Positions 1 through 9,711 of a stretch of DNA of 24,912 nt are shown here, in pieces. Source of the DNA: Setaria digitata (Eukaryota; Nematoda; Chromadorea; Rhabditida; Setariidae). A program made the translations under genes and the position numbers. The notes below the pieces were generated by a model that saw nothing but the letters and a program-made list of their open reading frames with translations, was not told where the DNA came from and did not search any database. Numbering within the stretch: the first letter of the stretch is position 1; each line of letters begins with the position of its first letter. The stretch is from NCBI GenBank assembly GCA_003640385.1, contig RCAB01000710.1, positions 1-24,912 on the forward strand, in the 5' to 3' direction.

Positions 1-301
1 TCTCGCAGTTAAATCACTTTTAGACTGATTTGCTGAAATGAATAATTGCAGTTTATGGAATCTGAATTGATTATTGATTATTTACCTGTATACTTTAAAG
101 TGCAGCACTTGTTTCAAAAGTTCTGATTTGTTCGCCCAATTTCTTCGAACTATTCGTCTAATACATCTTTCATCAAATAGGCTTTTCAGATACGATGAAC
201 TGTACGTTTTTCATATTGAAGGGTTCTAAATGCATGTAAATATACGTTTCGCACTATTTGTTTCTTCATTAGCAAATTTTCTACATAATCAAATCGAAAG
301 G

Positions 302-307
302 TTTCAG
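302..307 (+). promoter_or_regulatory. Possible spliced-leader acceptor for gene A
   Basis: A tttcag acceptor lies 34 bases upstream of the gene A ATG with no other ATG between them. In nematodes such a site just ahead of a start is typical of spliced-leader trans-splicing. A second, weaker AG follows at 321-323. The role is inferred from position and motif only. Confidence 0.4.
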
Positions 308-341
308 AATTAAAACTAACTCAGCCAAGCATTAAATTACA

Positions 342-945
342 ATGATAATCCTGTTCACTTTACTAATGTAATTTTTAAACCAATTTTTCAAAATTTCTAG
401 GCAAGAAATTTTTTGCTCACAGCAACTCAAATGCTAAACCAAGTTAACTTTTTTATTTTTCTCTTAAAAAAATTTAATTCATTTTCTTTTTGACTCGTTT
501 CTATTTGCTGAATGAGTTGTTTGTCTTTTCTAGATTATCATTATTGGTAATTGAAGTATCGGGCATTAGTGGAATGTTCAATGGCCTATTCATTGGGAAT
601 GGAGTATGTTTTAGTCGTCTAATTTGTTTCTTTATCACTATTAGTGCATTAAAATGCAACGTCATATATTAAAACAGATATTTTAGGCTAACTTTTGCCA
701 ACTGTATACATTCACTAAAGTGGCATTATTGATATCATTTCCGAATACCAGAACAGCCATTGAATTTTTGATTCAACAGATCTTAGTGGATTTGAAATGA
801 GAAATAATACGTTCCAAATTTGAGAAGGTATTTTAAGGTGATGAACGGTTTATGGAACCAGTACGTTCCATACAATACAATTGGATGGTTTTGGCAACCG
901 AATCCTATTTCATTTAATGCACTATCTGCAATATATAATGGATAA
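342..945 (+). CDS. Gene A: small secreted Asn/Trp/Tyr-rich protein, divergent member of the tandem family
   Basis: Three exons are proposed: 342-367, 534-603 and 838-945, giving 67 aa. Residues 1-19 form a strongly hydrophobic signal peptide (MIILFTLLI...) ending in VSG, followed by ISGMFNG...GNG. Donors are gtaatt and gtatgt; acceptors are ttctag and the weaker tttaag. Intron phases (2, then 0) and exon sizes match genes B-D. Exon 3 opens VMNGLWN where the others have SLNNNxN, then runs Tyr/Trp/Pro-rich (YVPYNTIGWFWQPNP) to IYNG and a TAA. The hydrophobic leader and splice phases are visible in the sequence; membership of the family is inferred from layout and the FNG/GN motif. No cysteines are present after the leader. 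Function is unknown. Exon 3 is the least certain part; an alternative open segment begins at an AG at 686. Confidence 0.55.
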
Positions 946-976
946 TGAAGGATAAGTATGATAATTGATACTCAAC

Positions 977-1125
977 AATTGATAACAAACTTTCAATGGT
1001 GTTACCCTCTGAGTTGCATAATTATTTTAAATTTTTAGCTCACTTAAAAATAAGATGACAGATAGTGAAGTTAACGAATTGTACCATCATCATGGCATAT
1101 TTGTTGCTTCTATCATTAAAATAAA
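977..1125 (+). repeat. Repeat copy 1, in the likely 3'UTR of gene A and ending in AATAAA
   Basis: This stretch begins with ttgataacaa about 30 bases after the gene A stop and ends in a polyadenylation signal AATAAA at 1120-1125. It aligns along its length with 8220-8355: shared blocks include ttgataacaa, gagttgca, gctcac, taaaaat, gaagttaa and aaaataaatt. Its place after a stop codon and its terminal AATAAA suggest it is the gene A 3'UTR rather than a transposon. No inverted terminal repeats were seen. Confidence 0.55.
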
Positions 1126-4100
1126 TTTCTCATCACTAGGTTAGGTTTTGATAACAAATCTACTGCGGAAAATTGATAATCATTTTAAATTATTTGATAC
1201 ATTTGTAAATGTCTGATCATTGAATGTAGCTAGAGCTCTAAATTAGACCATTTGTAATAATTTCTGAATCGATCTTCGAGTTTTATTTCATGCAGCATAA
1301 ATGTTTAATAAAAGAATATATTTCGCTGATTCAGTTTCAAAGAATGAATGGGCTATGCAAATTTATCCAAAATATTTATCACTCAAAGAAGGAAATCTTC
1401 TGAATTATTAATAGAGCCCTCAAGTCGATTCTTAGGACAAAATCGATGATTATAAATATATTTTTATAAATCTCTAACTTTTTGTTTTACTTCATCAGAC
1501 TTATACACCCAAATATTTTTCCTTTTTTTTTTTGGAGTATTTACTGACGTCAAAATCACAGAATAAAACAGCAGCGGCAATTGAAAAATTAACTTGAAAG
1601 CAACCACATCTCACTGAATTTTCATTAGACACTTTGCAGCAAATTTATTTCAGTAAGAGAGCGTTCATAATTTTCATGCCAACACATCTATTCGCGAAGG
1701 TATACTGTAACTTTAGACTATGTGACTAAAAATTTTGAGACATTAAGGTGGACATAAATAAAAATTGAAAAATGCTTCATAATAGAAAGTATGAAAAATT
1801 TATGAAATAAGCGTGTTCGGAAAACTTTATTAAATTTTAGCACTAGCCTGAAAGTTTTTTATGCTTATTATACTATTTCACCACTAATTTTATAATTCTT
1901 ATTTATTTATAAATTATCTCAAATTATCCTAAGTTGAAGATTTCAATGAATGGGATTAGTCAAGTACAATGTTAATTACACTTTGCAGTTTGAAAAAAAA
2001 CTTTCCAGCAATATCACTTTTGTCTCTATAGAATTGATTTAAGACAAAATTAAATTCAAATGAATGAATTAAATTAAATAGCAAACGGTCACATGTAAAT
2101 CAGGACTTTTGAGATTTGCTTAAGAAATTTCCTTGTTCAAAATTGCAATATAATTAAATATGAGTTTTTTTAAAAAATAACAAAAATTTGCTTGAGACTT
2201 TTCATTATAATTTTTGGTAATTACTTGATAACATTTATACAACTTGATTTTAGAAGTGATCAGTTCATAAATAATATTTGATTTCATTCAATTAGATCAT
2301 CAATCAAACAATACAACTAGATCGTTTTACTAAAGACACCTTTTTAAAGTAGTGACTTAACAAATTTCATCTAATTATGCAATTTGTTGAAAACTAATGG
2401 GAGTACAGTAAACTTGTTAATCATGTAATCAACTGAAAGTTTCTTTTTTTAATTTAATTTTAATCAAAATATAACAGTGCATGAATGGGTACCTAACAAT
2501 TAACCTTTCTTGAATCATCATCTGATTCTCAATATTATGATACTACTCATCATCTCTAATACTTCCACATCTAAATTCTTACTTTATCAAGCGTTTTAAT
2601 GATAATTACAAATTTTTTTCGGAAACTTGTTTCCCCAGAATTTGTTTCGAACTGAATTTTTTCTTCATCTTTCCTTCCGCGATCAGGTGACTCAAAAGTT
2701 GGGAATGAAGAAAAGTTCAGGTGGGAAGGAACAAAAAAAAAGTGATATAAAAATTTCGGCAAATATCTTTTCAATGTACATTGCCAACAGCGTAACTATT
2801 GTCCGATTTCCATTACCTATTCCAGAAGAATAACCTATTAAGGACTGAATTATTTTGATCTCAGTTCTATTCTAAATAGCTCTCTTTTTCCCATTTTTAA
2901 AAGACATATATGTACACTACTAACGAGTTTCAAGCATTCTCTTAGATAAACATAAAACTGTATTTATTACTAAACTTCAGTATGTAATGTTGGTGTGCTC
3001 AGATGTTTGACTGATTAAATTTTCAAATAATTGACAGCTCTTAATAAAATTATTTCAACAATTTGAAGGATTTCGTTAATTTCTTTAATTTCATAAATTT
3101 ACTCAGTGATGTCCGCATTATTTTTCCTATTTAGGTCTTTAAACAAATGTTAATGAATTTGGTGAAATAAATTTAAAAAAAAAAAGCAGTTTAACATTTT
3201 GGAGGTTTTGCTGTATCCTTTTAAAGTTAAAAGCAAATAATTTAGTTCGGTAAATTTATGTATTTTTTAACGATTAAATTTGATTCTGTTAACTTCCTCG
3301 TTAAATTTTGAGCAAATCTCGAAATGTCTTTTCTTTTCTGCATCGTTGTTATGAAAGCAAAATCTTGAGATATATCACGAATCATACAAAAAAATCATAC
3401 AGAACATAGCTTTTTTTTCGTAGTAAAAATTTTGTTTGTAAATATTTCAAACCCTGTTTTAATATAATTGTTATGTAAATTACCTGATAATATTTCAGCT
3501 AGAATTTCGATGAATTATCTAAACTGATAATTTATTTATTTTGGCTGTTGCTTTCATTAGCTGCGCTATAATTTTGGCTTAAATAAAATCTATAAGAATT
3601 ATTTCACCAACCGTTTCGTCATAGCTTCCATTTTTACAAAATTGATATTTAAATCTAAATTCTTTCGCAAAACGAAAATCAAAAAAAATGGGCAATTTTC
3701 GAGGAATATTTAAAACTACATATCAAATAAAGGAAACTATTGACTGAAGAAGTACAAAAAAGAAAAAAGTTACTCATTTCTGAAAAAAAAATTTTTCCAC
3801 ATGAACTGAAAGATGTTCTCGAAAAGGGCGTTAATAGTGTCAGCAATTTCCAGTTTTTTGGAAAAATGTAAATTTAGAATTGTCTTTTTTTTCAAGAGCT
3901 TCTCGGCCTATTCTTAAACGAAAGTTTTTCTCATTGGCAATATGATTAAGAATTTTTTTTCGAATTGCTCACTTCTAATTCTTTTCTCCAATTATCTGTT
4001 TTACTTCACTGTAGGTTTAAGAACAATAAGCTTAAGTTACGAAATTAACGAGGTTTTAAAATGTGTGATTATAAATGCTACTGCAATATCTTCTTCCTAT

Positions 4101-4280
4101 ATTAGCTGACTATATTTTAATTTGATGACAAAATTCTTTTATTTTTCGCCTATGACTAGTGATTTTTGAATTTATCTAATTTAAGCTTACTATCACTGAT
4201 TCAAAAAAAATAACACTAAGCTCAAGACTTTTACTTCTGGTACATTTGATTTTTGTTTTAGCTCCATTAATTTTTTTCTA
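1126..4280. other. Intergenic A+T-rich stretch between genes A and B
   Basis: I see no convincing gene here. The short open frames at 2571-2833 lie on both strands over an imperfect inverted repeat and show no protein-like conservation. The stretch presumably holds the gene B promoter, but no clear TATA box or shared upstream motif could be picked out by comparing genes A-D by eye. Confidence 0.5.
2651..2720. repeat. Imperfect inverted repeat
   Basis: The arms ttttcttcat (2659-2668) and atgaagaaaa (2705-2714) are perfectly complementary. Pairing extends imperfectly outward (ctgaa at 2652-2656 against ttcag at 2715-2719) across a loop of about 36 bases. It lies in intergenic DNA. It may be a chance feature of purine/pyrimidine-skewed sequence. 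Confidence 0.35.
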
Positions 4281-4311
4281 AACAACAGTTAACAGGTGAG
4301 AGAAGACAGAA

Positions 4312-5306
4312 ATGCGGCAAATTCTCCTTGTCTTTACAATGTGAGTGAATTCTGGAAAAGTTCACAGCTTTCAATTTATATTTGATTTAGAAACAAAACT
4401 GCTGCAAAAAAAATTATTCAACAAATTTACTGTCAGTTCAATAGTTCGAATGGAAGTTTGATTAGTTTATTCATTGGCATGTGAAGCAGCATAGCTGCGA
4501 ACAGTTGAAATTAGCAACTTCGAGGAACGAAATTCTTATGACCTTGTACTCAGTTTCCTTATTAAGAGTTAAAATGAATTTCAATTTAGTAAAATAGGAG
4601 TTATTAATATTTTAGATCCCTGCCTGTGATCACATGCATCAGTGCTCTAGCAATCAATTCATTCAATGGCAATATTGCAGGCAGTAACGTAAATTTTAAA
4701 ATCCACTTCTTAAAATTCAGTTTTCCTTACTTAATATATATAAGCTTAAAAAATAAATAAGTTTTTATTAATATTTATAGATTTCGAAAATTTAAACCAA
4801 ATAATAAATTAATTGAAAACATGATACACTATCAAATTTCTCAAGTAAAAGTTTTTTCCAAAGTTTCCAAGTTATTTTTATTTCAGTCGCTAAATAATAA
4901 TGCTAATTTTATTGATGGAAGTATTTCGGCAAGTATAACACGCTCATCGAGCTCAACCTCAACAACCTCAACAACCTCAACAACTTCAACAACAGCTTCA
5001 ACAAGAACACCAAAAATCAATGAACGATTTAGACCATATTATGAAAGGCAATTAACTTATTTTGTTCCATATGGACTATCCCATTATTTCGGTGGGGTGG
5101 GATACTTTCCGTATTTTCCTGATGGAAGATATTCACCATTCTATTCACTCTATCCTGTTGATAATGATAGACCTCGAGTCAGTAACCAAGATAGTTTTAT
5201 GTCTGATGGGTACTTCTCATATCTTAGAAATTTGTATGGTGGTCGACCGTCTCGACGTAGACAAAGGCTACAAAAATACGACTGGGGTTCCTACATCAGT
5301 TTGTAA
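4312..5306 (+). CDS. Gene B: secreted Ser/Thr- and Tyr/Phe-rich protein, longest family member
   Basis: Exons are 4312-4340, 4616-4688 and 4887-5306, giving 173 aa. Donors gtgagt and gtaaat and acceptors tttag and tttcag are all good. Residues 1-22 form a signal peptide (MRQILLVFT... ending CISALA), then INSFNGNIAGSN closes exon 2. Exon 3 opens SLNNNAN, followed by a Ser/Thr block (about residues 50-73) built on a repeated STT unit and likely to be O-glycosylated. Next comes a Tyr/Phe/Pro/Gly-rich region (RFRPYYERQLTYFVPYG, GYFPYFPDGRY). A basic patch (GGRPSRRRQRLQ) precedes the end YDWGSYISL. There is no cysteine after the leader. An aataaa signal sits at 5518-5523, about 210 bases past the stop. 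The exon scheme, head motif and SLNNNAN tie it to genes C and D. A secreted structural or effector protein is plausible; I recognise no family. The start is the only ATG giving this leader. Confidence 0.75.
4953..5004 (+). repeat. Coding minisatellite with 9-base unit (TCAACAACC)
   Basis: About four to five near-identical copies of a 9-base unit encode repeated Ser-Thr-Thr in exon 3 of gene B. One copy carries ACT and a later one GCT, so the array is starting to degenerate at its 3' end. Slippage would change protein length in steps of three residues without shifting the frame. Confidence 0.8.
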
Positions 5307-5517
5307 TCACTCCAATTCTTATCTATCTATCACCTAATTTGTGTTTTTATATGAAAAAAAAAAATGAGTTGTTCCTCGTATGAATAATTAATTTTAACAA
5401 TAATTAATCGGCAAATTTCTAGCTGAAATTTATTTTGACTACTAATTTTTTGTTTGGATGTATATATTACACATTGATATTTACATTCAGCAAATATAAC
5501 AGATTATTTTGTATTCG

Positions 5518-5523
5518 AATAAA
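5518..5523 (+). terminator. Polyadenylation signal of gene B
   Basis: AATAAA about 210 bases downstream of the gene B stop, in A+T-rich 3' sequence. Function is inferred from motif and position. Confidence 0.5.
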
Positions 5524-6192
5524 GTTTAGGAAAGCATTTATTTCCTATCGGTGAATTTTTTATAATTAACATGCAGCATTAAAGAATCTAACCATCGGTT
5601 GACGAGGTGTTCCTTAAGAAATTTAAGATTTTTGTTGAAGTTTAAGATCCTTGTTAAGTTTTTTGAATATTACAACTATTTCGCTATCATATTTTGTCTC
5701 GAATAAATTTTTTTTTACTCCTGCTTTTCTTTCTTAGGAAAAAAATTTTTTTTACCATCATTTTCGAGTGAGTCATTCATGACCTTTTTTTTTGTTCCAT
5801 TTATTTCATTTTCTTCCTCATAACAAGTAGAAATGAAACGCTAAGCATCATTTGTTAACAGGTAAATTTTTACTAAAATTCTTTCCAGAACTTGTTTTAC
5901 CACTTAGTTTTTGTCAACGCTTTAAAATTTTAGATGTCTTTTTACATATGGAATATTTAAATGCCAATTTATTAAATTACTAAAAGGAATGGAACAGTGA
6001 TATGAGATATATTTGTTTAACGCTCACATTTACTGTGCTCATATAATTAAGTTATCTATCTTTTAATAACTTCCTCAATCGATAATAAATAATTGTATAA
6101 ATGTGAGAAGCAATTAGGAGTGTTGCATTTCATTCAATCCCTAATCAGTCAGATTGAATTTTTTTTTTTTTAAAAGACTTTAAATTGGTTGA

Positions 6193-6414
6193 AATGAGCA
6201 GCATGATGCACGATATCTTAATTACCTTCAAATTTTTCGAGTGTCACACGCCAAGAAACGACGTCCCGTAACCATTACCAATTGGTACCAGGGTAGAAAG
6301 GCGCTGAAAATCTTCCTGATTAAGATTGTGAATAGCGATTGTTTCTTTTTAAACAAGGAAGTCATTGTATGGCACATTACACTGCGCTCGTTACATTCTC
6401 GTCTTTTGTACTGA
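6193..6414. other. Higher-G+C island with open frames on both strands; possible small gene
   Basis: The core at about 6240-6320 is visibly richer in G+C than its surroundings. On the plus strand a frame stays open for 73 codons (6193-6411) without an ATG start. On the minus strand an ATG at 6377 opens a 49-codon frame to a TGA at 6228 (MCHTMTSLF... ending FLACDTRKI). A ctttcag acceptor lies 33 bases upstream of that ATG, which would suit a trans-spliced small gene. A 12-base perfect palindrome, taccaattggta, lies in the core. I recognise neither frame; it could instead be conserved non-coding DNA or a decayed exon. Confidence 0.25.
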
Positions 6415-6477
6415 AAGCTTTTTTTTGTGTGAAAAAAAGATGGAAAAAAAAGGAAAAAACGTGAATAAATTTAATAG

Positions 6478-6499
6478 AGAAGGACGTTTTTGTCCTTCT
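6478..6499. repeat. Perfect 8-bp hairpin
   Basis: agaaggac and gtccttct are separated by a 6-base loop (gttttt). The 3' arm is followed by tta rather than a long T-run, so it is not a clear Pol III or intrinsic terminator. No function is assigned. Confidence 0.4.
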
Positions 6500-7222
6500 T
6501 TATTAACGATTGTTAAAATTTGTGAAGTGAATGCAATATTTGTAGGACAAATGATTTAGAGAATTTTCATTACGTTAAACTTCGGTGTGATAAAGAGTTT
6601 GAACCTGATCAATTCAGTTCTTTTTTTCTCTTTTTGCAAAAATAAAACAATACTTCATTTAGCAAAATTAATATCAATCTTCAGAAATATTTTTTGCAAG
6701 AAGAAAAAGAGTTTTTGTGAATTTTTTAATTTTAAATTCATGCATAATAGCATAGTAATTTCAACTATAATTATCATAAGATTTGTCCCAACCATGCAAC
6801 TGTTAACGCTAATTAGACTTATCATGATTCAAAGTTTTGTGTTACCAATAAATTACTTTTCACAGCCTTGTTTCATTGACAGCATCCATTAAAGTATGAA
6901 GTTTTAATAAAGCCAAGAAATTTTACATTTTGAAAATCTAGTCAAATGGTAATCAACACAAAAGTTTTGAAGTATAACATGAGAGCCAAAAGAAAACGAA
7001 TTTTTTCATAATTTCGTGATCGGTTTTTACCTTCAAAATTTAATTTCATATTTGGTACTGTTATATTCCAGAATTTATATTTTTATATTCCATATATTTT
7101 CAAATTATATTTTTCCATTTCACTCCGGGAATAAAGTAATTCACAGTTTTCTCTGTTATATTTAATGCATCATTAAATTCTTGCTGTTTTTCATTTCAAT
7201 GCTAATCAGTCAGGTGGTCAAC

Positions 7223-7242
7223 AAAAAAAAAAAAAAAAAAAA
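7223..7242. repeat. A20 homopolymer
   Basis: An uninterrupted run of 20 A in intergenic DNA. It could be a retroposed poly(A) tail, but no recognisable source sequence or target-site duplication is seen beside it. Confidence 0.7.
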
Positions 7243-8219
7243 TACAGAAGGCAACGTAGTACCGTGCAATTTGTACATGATAAAAAAGTGAATATTGAAA
7301 TGAATATTTGCTATCTTTTAACATCGCACAACTCTTGGAATTTTTAGGACTGATAAAATTTGATCGTACGACTTTAGTGAGTATTTTGATGTTTACATGT
7401 AAGTAATTTAACAAGGAAAAAATTTGACTCGCTGCTGAAATAAAGAGAGCATTATCTTCCTGTTTTGCTGCAGTGTAACAGTCCTACAACTGTACCAATT
7501 ACTCTAAAATTGTAGCTGTACTGTATTTTTTGCTTTTTTTCCATAAGTTTTTTTGTTTTCAATTTGTAATAATTGTTTTATTAAGTGACGTATTTCATAT
7601 TCATATTATCCAGGCAACACAATTGCATATTGCACATTAGAAGTTTCAGAAAACATATTCTTTGATAATTGATGCCGCGTTTATTAATATGGTAAATCCT
7701 GAAATAGAAACAACAGAATGAAATACCTAAAATAGAAGCAGAGTGTTTAAAATGAAATGTTTTATCGATGATTAAAATTTGTGGTTCATCAAACGCTTTA
7801 CTTTTTATTGAAATTGTGAAATATTCTTGTTAAAGCTACAGTTAGCGGTTTTATCAAACAAAAATTTTATTCCATCTTTGATTTTCTATCTGATGAAGAA
7901 AACTTGCTAAATCCATTCTTATATCGTTAGCATAGTTGAGTGTGCTTCGATGGTTTTATAATTAAAATTGATCAATTTCTGGTAGAAATACGGTTCTTTT
8001 GAAGAGCACATTACCACTAGAATTTTTTTCTACTTGTCATTTCTCTAAATTTCATGAAAGTATACTTACTAAATTTTTGACTAGCCTAATTTTAGTAAAT
8101 CTAAGACTAAAATAAAATTTCTGAGCCATGCATGACATTAACTTTCATAAGCAACATGATAGAACTAAATAGGTACGGTAGTCATAACTTCGTTTTGTAA
8201 GCATGTATAAAACAAAGGA

Positions 8220-8355
8220 TAATTGATAACAAGCTCTCTACAGTGATCCCTTCCGAGTTGCATTATTACTTCCCACTTGGCTCACCTAAAAATGAGATGA
8301 TGGATGTTGAAGTTAAGGAATGATGTCACTCTGGCGCTTCTGTCATCAAAATAAA
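8220..8355 (+). repeat. Repeat copy 2, orphan 3'UTR-like sequence ending in AATAAA
   Basis: This is the counterpart of 977-1125: it starts with ttgataacaa, shares gagttgca, ggctcac, taaaaat, gaagttaa and caaaataaatt, and likewise ends in AATAAA (8350-8355). Unlike copy 1 it has no gene just upstream. It lies about 500 bases ahead of gene C. The simplest reading is the 3' end of a lost or decayed family member. Confidence 0.5.
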
Positions 8356-8399
8356 TTCTTGGACACTGTATGGAATAATATTCTTTGGGTTATATTTTT

Positions 8400-8480
8400 T
8401 GTTTCCCCATTCTCGTTTTCATCAAATTCCTTTCCCCACGCCCTTCATCTCTCCACCCTCTCATCTTGTTTCCTCTCTCG
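8400..8480. repeat. Pyrimidine-rich tract
   Basis: About 80 bases strongly biased to C and T on the plus strand, immediately downstream of repeat copy 2. No regular unit is present. The 63-codon frame running through it is Ser/Phe-rich because of the bias and is not called as a gene. Confidence 0.5.
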
Positions 8481-8862
8481 AATTCATTCTACGAATATAT
8501 TTCATTCTTGAAATGTGCTACAAATACCTATTCGTAGTTTAGTGAATCTTCATATAGCCTGATTCGCCGTCAGAGTTTTCAAACACACGTGGATGGTGAT
8601 AATGCCATAACAATGATGACATCGTTTTTGTTTCCTTTTTATCGCCTGAAATTTCACTCCATCAATTTTCCCGGAATACTGCATTGGCAAAATTATGCTC
8701 AGTGTTTAGATTTGAAAAGATAAGATTTGCTTTCCATGCTTAGCGTTTAGATAAGATTTATTTTTCTGTTTGATAATTTAATAGTTAAAAATTTAAAAAC
8801 AGTGGACTAATGATTAGTTTTTTAAGAGCTTCGAAAGCAGATTGTTTTGGTGGAAGCAAGCA

Positions 8863-9485
8863 ATGATGCAGTATATAATTACGTATGTATAGAATTTAAA
8901 TATCTTTTCCTAAGTTTGAATTGAAAAATTTTTGAAGTTTCATATTTAAACCTTTCGAAACTTTATGGAGTTAATAAGGGGACTGATTTCAGAATTAGCA
9001 TATTGATAGAGATGGCTTCTGGACAGTCTTTCAACTCATTTAATTTTAATCGTGCGGGATCCGGGGTTTGTTATATTTCTGCTTATCATGAAAATCTAAA
9101 ATTGAAGCATTAGGAGGAGTGGACATCTAACTTATATCCATCGTTTCCTAATGAAAACTCAATATAATTTTTAGCACCCAATATTTTCAGGAAAAAAATT
9201 TAGTGTTAATATCCTTAACTATTATTCCACTGCAGGTCATCAAATAAATTGGCAGTAGTTGTTGCAGATAGGAAAAATTCAGTTTGCAAAAATTACTGCA
9301 GATCAAAAGTGATAATGGTTTTGAATTTGCAGTCGCTGAATAATAATGCCAATCGCTTTCAACTTCCTACACAACAATCTCCCGCAGTACCTCAAACACC
9401 TTCATTTGGCCCAGCTCCTGTACCATACTACTACTACTACTATCTCCCATCACAGTATTACATTGTCGATTATTGTATCATTTAG
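8863..9485 (+). CDS. Gene C: small secreted poly-Tyr protein of the tandem family
   Basis: Exons are 8863-8882, 8993-9065 and 9333-9485, giving 81 aa. Donors are gtatgt and gtttgt; acceptors are tttcag and ttgcag. Exon 2 is exactly 73 nt, as in genes B and D, with the same phases. Residues 1-17 (MMQYIITISI... ending MASG) act as a short signal peptide. The mature start is QSFNSFNFNRAGSG, closely matching INSFNGNIAGSN of gene B. Exon 3 opens SLNNNAN, then a Gln/Pro stretch and PVPYYYYYYLPSQYY, ending YCII. The six tyrosines come from five TAC codons and one TAT. The first exon is the weakest part, because at 20 nt it has little sequence to test. The leader is shorter than in the other members. 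A 78-residue open frame starting at 9249 includes intron 2 sequence and is not the true protein. Function is unknown. Confidence 0.65.
9426..9443 (+). repeat. Coding TAC trinucleotide run
   Basis: Five TAC codons followed by TAT encode six consecutive tyrosines in exon 3 of gene C. Like the 9-base array in gene B, it is a slippage-prone tract inside the variable tail. Confidence 0.8.
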
Positions 9486-9705
9486 TTATATCGTTACTTA
9501 AAAAACTGACTAACTCCATTCCAATGCACTGGTTATACTTTTATTAATTAGCGAGTTACTTAAAAATAGACAATTAACTCCAATTTAGTTGCTGAGGAAC
9601 CTCTTTGAATTTGGATCATCCCGCTAATTAATTAACAGGGCGGTTCTTATTGATAGAAATGTTAAATTAAAGCGGATAAGTTCTTTTTGGCTATACTTTA
9701 TTTTT

Positions 9706-9711
9706 AATAAA
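9706..9711 (+). terminator. Polyadenylation signal of gene C
   Basis: AATAAA about 220 bases after the gene C stop, a spacing close to that in gene B. Function is inferred from motif and position. Confidence 0.5.

Larger units (their letters stand above)
5524..8219. other. Intergenic stretch between genes B and C
   Basis: This holds no family member that I can reconstruct. It contains a small higher-G+C island (6193-6414, listed separately), a short hairpin (6478-6499) and an A20 run (7223-7242). The plus-strand open frame at 6587-6892 has the bland Phe/Ile/Asn/Lys composition of chance A+T-rich translation. Confidence 0.45.

Noticed and set aside
490..672. Plus-strand 60-codon frame as a gene in its own right
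   Set aside because: It begins at TTG within intron 1 of gene A and reads through exon 2 into intron 2. Only the exon 2 part is coding.
5062..5337. Open frame of 91 codons on the plus strand
   Set aside because: It overlaps exon 3 of gene B in another frame. The gene B frame has the leader, splice sites and SLNNNAN match to paralogs, so this is a shadow.
6240..6330. tRNA or other structural RNA in the G+C-richer island
   Set aside because: No cloverleaf with a T-loop GGTTCRA box or anticodon stem could be formed, and no 5S or spliced-leader RNA motif was recognised.
8320..8511. Plus-strand 63-codon frame
   Set aside because: It runs from the 3'UTR-like repeat into a pyrimidine-rich tract, which accounts for its Ser/Phe/Pro-rich composition.
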